Origin: Desulfovibrio inopinatus DSM 10711
Lineage (GTDB): Bacteria > Desulfobacterota > Desulfovibrionia > Desulfovibrionales > Desulfovibrionaceae
Assembly (NCBI RefSeq): GCF_000429305.1
Contig: NZ_KE386878.1
Span: forward strand, 177,036 to 241,035
Length of the DNA: 64,000 bases
Direction: 5' to 3'
Of the stretch, positions 48,840 to 57,468 are shown one piece after another. The translations under genes were made by a program, and so were the position numbers. The notes under the pieces are model-generated. The model ran no database searches and was not told where the DNA came from. It saw only the letters and a program-made list of their open reading frames with translations. The stretch's first letter is position 1, and each line of letters opens with the position of its first letter.

Positions 48840-49515
48840 TGCCGTTGCCAAGAATCCATGCCGTGTACATTTTTTTATGCGGTTGCCCCAGCGGGGTCGG
48901 GTCAAAACACGTCTCGCCGCGACGGTGGGACATGATCTTGCGCTGCATGCGTATGAGGCCTTTGTTTTGGATATGCTCGATATGCTTGAGCGCCTTGGCT
49001 CCGGAGTGACAACGACAATTCATGCCGATGATCGTCCCCTGCGCGTTGAAGAATGGTTGCATCTACATGGGAAAACGCGATGCAAGACGATTTCTCAAGT
49101 TGGAAACGATCTCGGCGAACGCATGTATAAAGCGTTTGAATGGGGATTTGCTCAGGGAGACCAACGAGCTGTATTAATCGGGAGTGATATTCCACAATTG
49201 CAAACACACGATATACAGTCAGCATTAACGTGTTTGGAGAAAGCTCCATCGGTGATCGGTCCGGCGCTTGATGGGGGATACTATCTTATCGGGTTCCAAC
49301 GCCATGCACTACTGCCTGAGGTGTTTTCCAATATGACATGGGGTACAGGGCAGGTTTTTGAGGAAACGATGAAACGATTTTCTCGCGCAGGTATGTCGCC
49401 GGTCGTAATGCAAACGTACCAGGATGTTGATACGTGGGCCGATTTGCGAGCAGTAGATGAGGAGCTTGCTCCTCGAAGTGCGGCCGTCGTGGAGCAGATT
49501 CATGACTCGATGTGA
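48829..49515 (+). CDS. TIGR04282-type glycosyltransferase (DUF2064)
   Basis: A 228-residue protein from ATG 48829. The nucleotide-binding start is HFFMRLPQRGRVKTRLAATV, and the later stretch GSDIPQLQTHDIQSALTCLE contains the DxD-like site, followed by GPALDGGYYLIGFQR. This is the partner of the preceding TIGR04283-type enzyme. It overlaps both that gene (11 bases) and the downstream secreted protein gene (14 bases), so all three are in one transcript. Confidence 0.88.
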   Translation: MTHDAVAKNPCRVHFFMRLPQRGRVKTRLAATVGHDLALHAYEAFVLDMLDMLERLGSGVTTTIHADDRPLRVEEWLHLHGKTRCKTISQVGNDLGERMYKAFEWGFAQGDQRAVLIGSDIPQLQTHDIQSALTCLEKAPSVIGPALDGGYYLIGFQRHALLPEVFSNMTWGTGQVFEETMKRFSRAGMSPVVMQTYQDVDTWADLRAVDEELAPRSAAVVEQIHDSM

Positions 49516-50329
49516 AAAAGAACGGTTCAGCATGCTCATGAATGCGTGTTGGCTTCTGTGCGTAATGTTGATTGTGTTAGCCTCCGGACACGATGCCTAT
49601 GCTCAGAGTGCATTGGTCGATGGAGTGTTGGTCACGGAATCCGGCACTATCGCCGCGACCACTTCCCAAAAGGGACTTGGTGATATTCGGTTTGTCGGGC
49701 ATGCGTCCAAGGTCCAGGCCAGTTTAGGGACAGGATTTGGCTTTCGATACACGACATCGGGACATCCCGACGGCGCTCCGATCATATTGACGGTGGCCCT
49801 CAAACACCCGCCAATAACAAACCCGGCAACGGGTGAAGCAACAACGGGGCAAGTCTATCAGCTTCAATCGGCCGTAGGACGATCAGAAGCGGAGTATTTT
49901 GTCTTTGAAAAATCCTATGAGCTTGTTCCCGGACAATACGTTTGGCGTATTTTTAATGGCAAACTTCCCCTTGCCGAACAGACCTTTGTCGTTTCGGTCG
50001 CATCGGAAGGAGCAACGTCGCAAAAGAACGCATCGCCCCCGCCAAAGCCTTCCCCAATTCGTTTTGTTAAAACGCATTTTCTCCGTGTCTCCACCATGGG
50101 ACAAGCCGCTTTCTTGGCTACGGAGAAAGGGGAGTTCATGTTATCAGCCAAAGAGAATCCGGAATTCTATATACAAGTGGTCGATGTGGTCTCGCGTCTC
50201 GCATCAGGAGAGGACGTCACCATCTATTACAGAGAACCCAAAGCACAAGAACGCTATGGTGAACTGATCGGCATCAAAACGCCGTTTTTCGGAGTGTTGG
50301 GAAAAACGGATAGTGCAAATCATAAATAG
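49502..50329 (+). CDS. Secreted DUF3859-like protein
   Basis: A 275-residue product from ATG 49502, with GGAG seven bases upstream. ATG 49532 would trim the polar start. A hydrophobic signal (about residues 11-34, CWLLCVMLIVLASGHDAYAQ) ends at a probable AYA-Q cleavage site. The mature N-terminal half matches the DUF3859 pattern: VDGVLVTESGTIAATTSQ, GFGFRYTTSGHPDGAPIILT and LVPGQYVWRIFNGK. After a Ser/Pro-rich linker near residue 186, a C-terminal region of about 80 residues is unassigned. Probably periplasmic. Confidence 0.75.
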   Translation: MTRCEKERFSMLMNACWLLCVMLIVLASGHDAYAQSALVDGVLVTESGTIAATTSQKGLGDIRFVGHASKVQASLGTGFGFRYTTSGHPDGAPIILTVALKHPPITNPATGEATTGQVYQLQSAVGRSEAEYFVFEKSYELVPGQYVWRIFNGKLPLAEQTFVVSVASEGATSQKNASPPPKPSPIRFVKTHFLRVSTMGQAAFLATEKGEFMLSAKENPEFYIQVVDVVSRLASGEDVTIYYREPKAQERYGELIGIKTPFFGVLGKTDSANHK

Positions 50330-50434
50330 GCCTACTTTTTTCTTTGAAAAGGCTGGCCGCTCTATGTATGATTCGTGATGGTTGGACTGTGTGAACGGTC
50401 TCTGCAATGAATTTACAACGAGGAGAAAGAGACG

Positions 50435-50845
50435 GTGTCGAAACTGCAGTGGAATTCTCATCGGGGTATGGCGTGGTTTTCTCGGACCGTCATGGTGCTT
50501 GGCATTGCTGGCATGATGATGTTGGGATCGGTACTGCATGCCCAAGCCAAGTGTTCTACGATCAAGTTCAAGCGAGGAGCGTATTCGGCGTCTCTTGAAA
50601 ATGGCATCGCTCGTGGCGAGCATGCTTGCTATGAGCTTGAAGCCAATGCCGGTCAAATGATGGAAGTGATTGTCTCCTCTGTTGAGCAAAATGCAGTCTT
50701 TAATTTGTATGGTCCAAAGGGCGGCCTTATCACAAGCGATGCGGCCAATTGGCGTGGTCGTCTGGCTGTTTCGGGAAACTACAAGATTGATGTCGGAGCC
50801 ATGCGCGGCGGGTCGGATTATAAACTGACCGTCATTATCCAATAA
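50435..50845 (+). CDS. Small secreted protein of unknown function
   Basis: A 136-residue product from GTG 50435, with AGGAGA upstream. An N-terminal basic-hydrophobic signal (about 12-38, ending HAQA before K) leaves a mature domain of about 98 residues with two Cys. The mature domain is beta-rich: YSASLENGIARGEHACYELE, AGQMMEVIVSSVEQNAVFNL and YKIDVGAMRGGSDYKLTVII. This resembles the pre-peptidase C-terminal/inhibitor-like beta sandwich. Likely periplasmic; no role can be assigned. Confidence 0.7.
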   Translation: MSKLQWNSHRGMAWFSRTVMVLGIAGMMMLGSVLHAQAKCSTIKFKRGAYSASLENGIARGEHACYELEANAGQMMEVIVSSVEQNAVFNLYGPKGGLITSDAANWRGRLAVSGNYKIDVGAMRGGSDYKLTVIIQ

Positions 50846-50889
50846 GTCTTTCGGAGGGGCTTGCGCCAAGATCTGGGTTCGAAGTCTTT

Positions 50890-51678
50890 ATGCGCAAGAC
50901 GATGGAGTATGCCGCCATGTCAGGGGAACCGAATTTTTCGGTATTATGTCAAACGTTCTTTCGTTGCTATTTTGTCGGAGCAGCCTACAACTCCAAAGGG
51001 TTGCAGAATATTGGCCTCGCATACATCATGGAACCGGGCCTCAATAGCATTTATTCCGATCCGGCAAAGCGGCATCGCGCTTGGCGGCGCTATACGTCGT
51101 TTTATAATACGCATCCCTTTTGGACACCGCTTTTAGTGGGGGTGTTTTTATTTATGGAAATCAGGATTGCCCGAGGGGTCATTCCTGAAACCACGTTGCA
51201 AGCCATTAAAGACACGCTGGTATATACACTGTCCGGTGTGGGGGATGCTTTTTTCGGAAGCGCGCTTATTGGGGTATGGTCCATTGGCGCGACAATATTG
51301 GCAATACATGGAAATCTGGGCTGGTTCATTGCGTTAACGATTTTTCTTCTCGTTGCGGCACAAGTTTTCAAAGCGGTAACATTTTGGCTTGGATACCGAG
51401 AAGGGTATAAAGTCTTGAATCGGCTCAAACGGTGGAATTTCATCGACTGGAGCCGTCGATTGAAAATTTTTAACGCCGTGCTTTTGGCTGCTTTATGGTA
51501 TTTGCTCGCCCGGCCGTTTTCTTGTGCTGGAAATTGGGCAATAAGCATTCTGCTGATTGTAGGCTCGGCTGTGGCAATGAAACGTTTTCCAATTCCCCGT
51601 GAACTTTTCGTCGCTGCCCTGGTGATTGCATTTCTTGTGGCGGGAAATGATGTTAGTGTATGTCTTTTTGGAGACTGA
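50890..51678 (+). CDS. PTS mannose/fructose/sorbose-family IID-like membrane protein
   Basis: IID is the membrane component that works with IIC in the mannose-class phosphotransferase system. The product is 262 residues (start uncertain, other Met codons at 50902 and 50917). It has the family stretch QNIGLAYIMEPGLNSIYSDP, then RAWRRYTSFYNTHPFWTPLL. Later hydrophobic segments (about 120-160, 195-215, 220-255) form the C-terminal membrane part. Neither IIC nor IIA/IIB is adjacent. HPr and Enzyme I follow, so a PTS-like phosphorelay is implied, perhaps regulatory. Confidence 0.8.
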   Translation: MRKTMEYAAMSGEPNFSVLCQTFFRCYFVGAAYNSKGLQNIGLAYIMEPGLNSIYSDPAKRHRAWRRYTSFYNTHPFWTPLLVGVFLFMEIRIARGVIPETTLQAIKDTLVYTLSGVGDAFFGSALIGVWSIGATILAIHGNLGWFIALTIFLLVAAQVFKAVTFWLGYREGYKVLNRLKRWNFIDWSRRLKIFNAVLLAALWYLLARPFSCAGNWAISILLIVGSAVAMKRFPIPRELFVAALVIAFLVAGNDVSVCLFGD

Positions 51679-51873
51679 TTCGGTGAAGTGCTTGACAAAT
51701 CAGGATGATGTGGAATTGTATGCACTGTCAGCATCAACATGCCGGGAAAGAGAAGTGTTTTTCGGCACTCGTCACACGCCAATGCGTGTCAAAATGAAAA
51801 AAAATCTAGCCTGTCCTGTTGTTTTTGGGATCCGTGAAAAACATCCGGGCGGAAAGTGTGCCCGTGCAATATT

Positions 51874-52212
51874 ATGAATGATTCTATGCACAGTGAAGAG
51901 TTAGCCTCGGAAACCGGTCAGGTCGGCGTTGTGGCCGAGAATGGAGCTGGAGTATGTTCTGTTCAAGTTTGCGTCATTAATGATCAAGGGCTGCATGCCC
52001 GTCCTGCGGCCAGGCTCGCACAGGAGGCACAGAAGTTTAAATCGATGATAACTTTGTGCCAAGCTGATACCGAAGTCGACGCAAAAAGCATTCTTGATAT
52101 TCTGACGTTGGCCGCTGGCCAAGGATCCAATCTGGAGTTGCGTGCAGAAGGCGACGATGCCAGTGAGGCTTTGGACCATCTTTCCGAAATGTTCAAAAAC
52201 CGGTTTCGTTAA
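51874..52212 (+). CDS. ptsH: Phosphocarrier protein HPr with N-terminal extension
   Basis: HPr accepts phosphate from Enzyme I at a histidine. The 112-residue product from ATG 51874 has a non-conserved N-terminal tail of about 27 residues, then the HPr fold. His41 sits in INDQGLHARPAARLAQEAQK. VDAKSILDILTLAAGQGSN has Ser72 at the position of the regulatory Ser46 of Gram-positive HPr. The 195-base gap upstream holds no gene that I can support. It is followed 20 bases later by ptsI. Confidence 0.92.
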   Translation: MNDSMHSEELASETGQVGVVAENGAGVCSVQVCVINDQGLHARPAARLAQEAQKFKSMITLCQADTEVDAKSILDILTLAAGQGSNLELRAEGDDASEALDHLSEMFKNRFR

Positions 52213-52232
52213 ACATAACAAGGGCACCCGGC

Positions 52233-54020
52233 GTGGCCAAACATATTCTTCGTGGTATTGCCATTTCTGTGGGGATTTCCATCGGAAAGGCTTTTTTTCT
52301 CAACCGGTCGCACTACCGGATTCTCCCTCGTCAAACGTTGTCCCAAGCGGCGTTGCCTCATGAAGAAGCACGTCTTGAGAACGCTTTTCGCGACGCAGAT
52401 TCCGAGTTAAGCGCTATTCGAGAGCGAATGCCTGCTGAATTACGTGATCATGTTATGATCATTGATTCGCATCTCATGATTTTGCGTGACCCCAAGTTGG
52501 CAGGCAAAGCTATAGGTCATGTCAAGGAACTCGGAATAAATGCCGAATGGGCTTTGGAAAAGGCCGTAGCGGAGATTGAAGAAGCGTTTAATGCTTTGGA
52601 TGATCCGTATTTTCGCGAGCGTGTTCAAGATGTTCGCCTTGTGGCCGAGCGGGTGATGGCCAAGCTTGCCGGCGATACCGAGGAAATGCGTGCTATTGAA
52701 TCTCGTGTCGTTCTTATGGCGTACGATTTGACGCCAGCCGATACGGTAGAGATGGAAACGTCGAAGATCATGTCATTTGTCACGGTTCAAGGTGGCAAAA
52801 CGTCGCATACCGGTATTTTGGCCCGTTCATTGGCGATTCCGGCGGTGGTTGGCGTAACCGAACTCGAAGACTACGTCAGCGATGGCCAGCTCGTTATTGT
52901 CGATGCGCTCAAAGGAATTATCCTTGTTGAGCCGAGCGAAGAGGAACTCGCTCGTTATTCTGACCTCAAATATAAATTTGAGGATTACCAGGCTCAGATT
53001 TTTCGTACCTGCCATTTGCCCGGGGAAACCATCGATGGGTATCGGGTTAAGGTTTTGGCCAATATCGAGCGCTTCGAAGAAGTCACCTCCGCTATCGATA
53101 ATGGAGGCGAAGGCATCGGCCTCTATCGGACCGAGTATTCGTATCTCAACCGCAAGACCTTGCCGACGGAAGACGAGTTGTACGAAGAGTACAAAGACCT
53201 TGCTGCGATTATGTCTCCCAAGCGAGTTGTCCTCCGAACGCTTGATCTGGGTGCCGACAAATTCATGGCGCATTTTGGCACGTTGGAAGAGCAAAATCCG
53301 GCTATGGGATTGCGTGCCATCCGTTTTTGCCTGCGCCATACCGATTTGTTCCGGACACAAATGCGTGCCATTTTGCGAGCAGCGACGACCGGCAATATCG
53401 CCATCATGTTTCCCATGATTTCGTCATTGAGCGAAGTACGACAAGCGATGCATCAACTGCGTCAATGTGTGGCTTCGTTGCGAAAGGATGGCATTGCTCA
53501 CAATGCTGATCTTCCTATCGGTATTATGATTGAATTGCCCTCGGCGATTATGATTGCCGAGGTTCTGGCTCGGGAAGTCGATTTTTTCAGTATCGGGACG
53601 AACGATCTTATTCAATACACATTGGGTATCGATCGCACAAACCGGTATGTGTCGCACTTATATCAACCGTTGCACCCGTCCATTGTCCGCAGTATCAAAC
53701 ATGCCGTGGATGCTGCCCACCAGGCAGGCATCGAAGTCAGTTTGTGTGGAGAAATGGCGTCTGATCCGTATTGCATCCCGATACTGCTCGGCATGCAGAT
53801 CGACACCATTAGTCTCAATCCACAGGCTATTCCAGGCATTAAGCGCATTATCAGACAAACGACCATGGAAGAGTGTAAAAGCCTCCTCAGGCAGGTTCTT
53901 CAGAGCACTGCGGTCAGCACTTCCAACCATCTTGTTCAGAATCGGATTTTTCAACGTTTTCCCGAAGAATTGACCTTTTTCTCCTCCTTATTGGATACAG
54001 AAGAAGTCCCTTTGTCCTGA
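52233..54020 (+). CDS. ptsI: PTS Enzyme I (PEP-protein phosphotransferase)
   Basis: Enzyme I passes phosphate from PEP to HPr. The 595 residues start at GTG 52233. The N-terminal domain carries the active His192 in VQGGKTSHTGILARSLAIPA. The C-terminal PEP-binding barrel has TEYSYLNRKTLPTEDELYEE, FFSIGTNDLIQYTLGIDR and the catalytic Cys in SLCGEMASDPYCIPILLGM. Full family length with no truncation. It lies 20 bases after ptsH. Confidence 0.95.
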   Translation: MAKHILRGIAISVGISIGKAFFLNRSHYRILPRQTLSQAALPHEEARLENAFRDADSELSAIRERMPAELRDHVMIIDSHLMILRDPKLAGKAIGHVKELGINAEWALEKAVAEIEEAFNALDDPYFRERVQDVRLVAERVMAKLAGDTEEMRAIESRVVLMAYDLTPADTVEMETSKIMSFVTVQGGKTSHTGILARSLAIPAVVGVTELEDYVSDGQLVIVDALKGIILVEPSEEELARYSDLKYKFEDYQAQIFRTCHLPGETIDGYRVKVLANIERFEEVTSAIDNGGEGIGLYRTEYSYLNRKTLPTEDELYEEYKDLAAIMSPKRVVLRTLDLGADKFMAHFGTLEEQNPAMGLRAIRFCLRHTDLFRTQMRAILRAATTGNIAIMFPMISSLSEVRQAMHQLRQCVASLRKDGIAHNADLPIGIMIELPSAIMIAEVLAREVDFFSIGTNDLIQYTLGIDRTNRYVSHLYQPLHPSIVRSIKHAVDAAHQAGIEVSLCGEMASDPYCIPILLGMQIDTISLNPQAIPGIKRIIRQTTMEECKSLLRQVLQSTAVSTSNHLVQNRIFQRFPEELTFFSSLLDTEEVPLS

Positions 54021-54271
54021 TCAATGCCAAGACTCCGATTTGCCTTGTCTGCCCAAGATGATTATACGACACTATTCTGGATTATATACAAAGAGGTACT
54101 GCAACAGGCGGATATGGGATACGCGGCGTTATTGCAATGATTGTATCGTCTGGATGCATTCTGAGTTTTTCGACTTCAACGCGGGCAAGATATGACGCCG
54201 TGAGCACAGTGAACCACTAGGTGTGGTAACGCTTCGTTCAGTCTTTTTGTTTGCCAAAGTGAGAGTATGTT
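54021..54271. other. 251-base spacer between ptsI and smpB, no gene seen
   Basis: I see no open frame, tRNA, tmRNA or strong terminator here. A small CCAC/GTGG hairpin occurs near 54216-54228 and is not followed by T residues. It presumably holds the smpB promoter, but no good -35/-10 pair stands out. Confidence 0.5.
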
Positions 54272-54733
54272 ATGAAAAGTCGTGGGGAAAAGGTGATTGG
54301 CGTCAATAAAAAGGCGCGGCACCTGTATGAGTTCCTCGATAAATATGAAGCTGGCTTGGTACTTGTTGGACCTGAAGTCAAGTCGCTCCGTCTCGGACGT
54401 GTCAGCTTCAAAGACGGATATGTCAAATTTAAAGGGAACGAGGCCTATTTAGTTGGCGTTCATATTGCTCCCTATGAACATGCCGGCCGATACGATGGCC
54501 ACGATCCGGAACGGGAACGAAAGCTTCTGTTGCATGCTGCGCAAATCCGACTCTTGAAGAGCAAGGTGGAACAGCGCGGGCTGACCGTTGTCCCGGTCCG
54601 GCTGTATTTTTCAGCAGGGAAAGTCAAATTGGAAATCGCTCTTGCACGAGGCAAAAAAGTCTACGACCGCAAGGAAGACCGCAAAGACCGCGATCTTAAA
54701 CGCGATGCAGCACGGGAGCTGGCGAGAGCATGA
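54272..54733 (+). CDS. smpB: SsrA-binding protein SmpB
   Basis: SmpB binds tmRNA and rescues stalled ribosomes. The 153-residue product begins [20 protein letters not shown]. It has the conserved [20 protein letters not shown] and [20 protein letters not shown], and ends with the basic tail region [31 protein letters not shown] precedes the ATG. It overlaps glcD by four bases (ATGA). Confidence 0.96.
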   Translation: MKSRGEKVIGVNKKARHLYEFLDKYEAGLVLVGPEVKSLRLGRVSFKDGYVKFKGNEAYLVGVHIAPYEHAGRYDGHDPERERKLLLHAAQIRLLKSKVEQRGLTVVPVRLYFSAGKVKLEIALARGKKVYDRKEDRKDRDLKRDAARELARA

Positions 54734-56121
54734 GCGACGTTTGCCCCGGGCTTCGCGACAATCAGAAAAAACGGCTGGAGTCGCTATTCGATAAAAACGA
54801 TGCACTGTTTTCTCATGAAGAAACAGCCGTTTTTGGGTCCGATGCCAGCCGATTGTTTTCATTGCCTGCTGCAGTTGTCAGACCTCGGGATGAATCCCAG
54901 TTGCGGGAACTGTTTCAGTTTGCCCACGAAGAAGCCATTCCTCTCTATCCGCGGGGCAGGGCAACAAATGTTGTCGGTCTGTGTATTCCCGACCCCAAAG
55001 GGATTGTCATCTCCACAGCCCATTTGAATGCGATTCTCGAAATTTCAGACGATGATTTCATTGCACGTTGCCAACCCGGCGTTGTGACGGCCGATTTGCA
55101 GGCCGCGTTAGCCAAACATAAACGGTTTTATGCTCCAGACCCGGCAAGCAAAAACTTCTGTTCCATTGGAGGGAATGTTGCCACGGGAGCGGGGGGCATG
55201 TCTGCCGTAAAATATGGTGCAACGCGTGACCATATCCTTGGACTGCGAGCGGTTATTCCCGGGGGAGAGGTCATCGTGACGGGAAGCCGTACCCATAAAA
55301 ATGTTGTTGGCTATGATTTAACCAAGTTGTTTGTTGGTTCCGAGGGTACACTCGGTTTTTTTACAGAAATTACGGTCAAACTGCTTCCTTTGCCAGAAGC
55401 GACGGCGTCGGTTTTGGCAGGCTTCCTCGGGTTGGAAGAAGCGCTTATTGCCGCACAGGCATTATTTGCGGCCGGAGTACTTCCAACGGCGATGGAGTTT
55501 ATGGCCGAAGATGTGCTGGATGCGCTCAAGAGAGTCGGTCCCATGCCGTGGTCTGACGAGGTCCGCGCCTTGTTGTTGCTCAAAGTTGATGGTTTTACCG
55601 ATATTTTGCCTGCCATTGCTCTCCGTCTTGCTGATATTTTGCGTCGATCCAGCGCCGTTTTTGTGGAACGGGCCGACACACCCGCTGAAGAAGAAAAATT
55701 GTGGGAAGTACGCCGGCTTATTAACCAGGCATCATACAATATTGCACCGGATAAGATATCGGATGATGTCACTGTGCCACGGGGAAAAGTGCCGAAAGCC
55801 GTGGGACGCATCAAAGCCATTGCACGGGAAAAGCGACTCCCGATTCTTGTTTTCGGTCATTTGGGTGACGGGAACTTGCACGTTAACATCATGCATCACG
55901 CGACGAATCCTGATGAACGTAAACGAGCGCTTGAAGCCAAAGAATTGGTCCTTACTGCTGTGATTGAACTCCAGGGGGTTCTCTCCGGAGAACACGGAGT
56001 CGGGTTGACCAAGTTGCCATATCTTTCGTTGCAGCTTGGGGCGACGGAGCGAAAACTTATGCGTCGCATCAAAGCGGCGTTCGACCCGAAAGGTATTTTG
56101 AATCCCGGCAAAGGAATTTGA
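54730..56121 (+). CDS. glcD: FAD-linked 2-hydroxy-acid oxidase subunit GlcD-type
   Basis: A VAO/PCMH-type flavoprotein oxidising glycolate or D-lactate. The 463 residues include [19 protein letters not shown] and [20 protein letters not shown], the FAD-binding part. [20 protein letters not shown] and [20 protein letters not shown] follow, with [17 protein letters not shown] containing the conserved His near the end. The paired Fe-S subunit follows immediately. The substrate, glycolate or D-lactate, is not decidable. It overlaps smpB. Confidence 0.92.
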   Translation: MSDVCPGLRDNQKKRLESLFDKNDALFSHEETAVFGSDASRLFSLPAAVVRPRDESQLRELFQFAHEEAIPLYPRGRATNVVGLCIPDPKGIVISTAHLNAILEISDDDFIARCQPGVVTADLQAALAKHKRFYAPDPASKNFCSIGGNVATGAGGMSAVKYGATRDHILGLRAVIPGGEVIVTGSRTHKNVVGYDLTKLFVGSEGTLGFFTEITVKLLPLPEATASVLAGFLGLEEALIAAQALFAAGVLPTAMEFMAEDVLDALKRVGPMPWSDEVRALLLLKVDGFTDILPAIALRLADILRRSSAVFVERADTPAEEEKLWEVRRLINQASYNIAPDKISDDVTVPRGKVPKAVGRIKAIAREKRLPILVFGHLGDGNLHVNIMHHATNPDERKRALEAKELVLTAVIELQGVLSGEHGVGLTKLPYLSLQLGATERKLMRRIKAAFDPKGILNPGKGI

Positions 56122-57330
56122 ATGAAATCTCAAAACGGATCGACCTTGCAGCACAATGTCGCAGAGAAAGCTATCCGCAAGGACTGTATCCTCTGTGGGA
56201 AGTGCCTTGAGGTCTGTCCGCTGTTTAACGCGACAGACCGAGAAGAGTTTTCCCCGAAAGCCAAGTTTCTTTTGCAGAAGCTTTTGGACGAAGAGAATCT
56301 CTTGCGGGAAAAGCCGGCCGTGGAATTGGCGGGTTTATGTCTTTCTTGCGGGAAATGCGCGAAGGCTTGTCCTCGTGGCTTATGCGTGCCCGATCTTTTG
56401 AGTGAAGTCCGAAGTCGTCACCCCGGTTTTGAGCATTTTATTTGGAAAACGTGGGTAGAAAAAGCGCGCTACCTCTGGCCGGTCATGAGTTCCATCAGTC
56501 GCCTTGCTCCGAATCTCCCTTCGCTGGCCACACAAGGCATGCTTGGTCGGTTGACCAATGTCATGTCTGACCTCAAGGCATTGAACAAGCAAAATCGGAT
56601 TGAACCATGGCTGCGCCTGGTCGGTGATATGTCACTCCGGTCAAAAGAGCCTGTGGCTCTGTTTCCGGGGTGTGTCGCATCGCATGCACATACGGATTGG
56701 CTGGATACAGCCCGGCGTCTACTTGCACATATCGGGGTAACGGCATTACCCATTTCTGACTTCACCTGTTGCGCTAATACGCTTGGTCATGCTGGCCTTA
56801 AAGATGCACAGCACGGCATGCAGCTCCAGAATCTTGAAGCTTGGCGTCGAGCTGGCCGTCCCCGTCTCACAACGTTTTGTGCCACCTGTGGGAGTGGATT
56901 GCGGGGATATACGGGATTCGATTTAGGCTGGCAGGATGGTGAACGGGAACTGTGGCTTTCAAAGATGACATCCCTTGCACAAGAGCTTCAAGGAATTCGT
57001 TTCGAAGTGCTGGACAACGCGCCACACCGTGTGCTTTACCACAAGCCTTGCCATGGGACCGGCGGAAATGACGATCTTGCATTGTTGCGAGCCGTTCTTG
57101 GTGAGCGACTTGTCCATAAAGACAAGAAATCCCTGTGCTGTGGATTTGGCGGAATGTTTAAGTTGAGTGCCTCGTCCTTGTCCAATCAAGTGGCTGAAGC
57201 CTGCTGGCAATTTCATGATCCGGGTCCGGGAGAACAATTATTGACCGGGTGTAGCGGATGCGTGGTCCAACTTAAATCCACAGCCCCCAAAGGAAGTGTC
57301 GCCGGCCACTGGCTGGAGATCATCGGATAA
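56122..57330 (+). CDS. glcF: Fe-S subunit of glycolate/lactate oxidase (GlcF-type)
   Basis: Electron-carrying partner of the GlcD-type protein. The 402 residues have two 4Fe-4S motifs, CILCGKCLEVCPLF (about residues 19-33) and CLSCGKCAKACPRG (about 73-86). Two Cys-rich CCG domains follow: ALFPGCVASHA with DFTCCANTLGHAGL, then VLYHKPCHGTGGNDDL with KKSLCCGFGGMFKLS. It begins at the base after the glcD stop, so a complex is expected. Electrons likely pass to the quinone pool. Confidence 0.92.
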   Translation: MKSQNGSTLQHNVAEKAIRKDCILCGKCLEVCPLFNATDREEFSPKAKFLLQKLLDEENLLREKPAVELAGLCLSCGKCAKACPRGLCVPDLLSEVRSRHPGFEHFIWKTWVEKARYLWPVMSSISRLAPNLPSLATQGMLGRLTNVMSDLKALNKQNRIEPWLRLVGDMSLRSKEPVALFPGCVASHAHTDWLDTARRLLAHIGVTALPISDFTCCANTLGHAGLKDAQHGMQLQNLEAWRRAGRPRLTTFCATCGSGLRGYTGFDLGWQDGERELWLSKMTSLAQELQGIRFEVLDNAPHRVLYHKPCHGTGGNDDLALLRAVLGERLVHKDKKSLCCGFGGMFKLSASSLSNQVAEACWQFHDPGPGEQLLTGCSGCVVQLKSTAPKGSVAGHWLEIIG

Positions 57331-57350
57331 TATCCGAAATGTTTTTTTGT

Positions 57351-57369
57351 GGCCGGACCGTTTCCGGCC
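57351..57369 (+). terminator. GC-rich hairpin after glcF
   Basis: GGCCGGA (57351-57357) pairs with TCCGGCC (57363-57369) around CCGTT, about 20 bases after the glcF stop. A run of seven T lies before the stem rather than after it, so on the + strand it is only a weak terminator candidate. Confidence 0.45.
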
Positions 57370-57468
57370 CCGTTTGCCGCTTGCAAATTTTTCGACCCAT
57401 TCTCCATGGTTTGTTTGCCTGGAAATGCAAGAGGAATAGAATGTAGCGGCGTTTTTCAAGGAGAAATC

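Noticed and set aside
51626-51877. Small open frame between the IID gene and ptsH
   Set aside because: It overlaps the end of the IID gene, lacks a binding site and has no family features; the region more likely holds a promoter for ptsH. A TTGACA at 51692 has no good -10 partner.
54021-54271. tmRNA (ssrA) next to smpB
   Set aside because: No tRNA-like acceptor ends or tag-coding stretch were found on either strand in the spacer.
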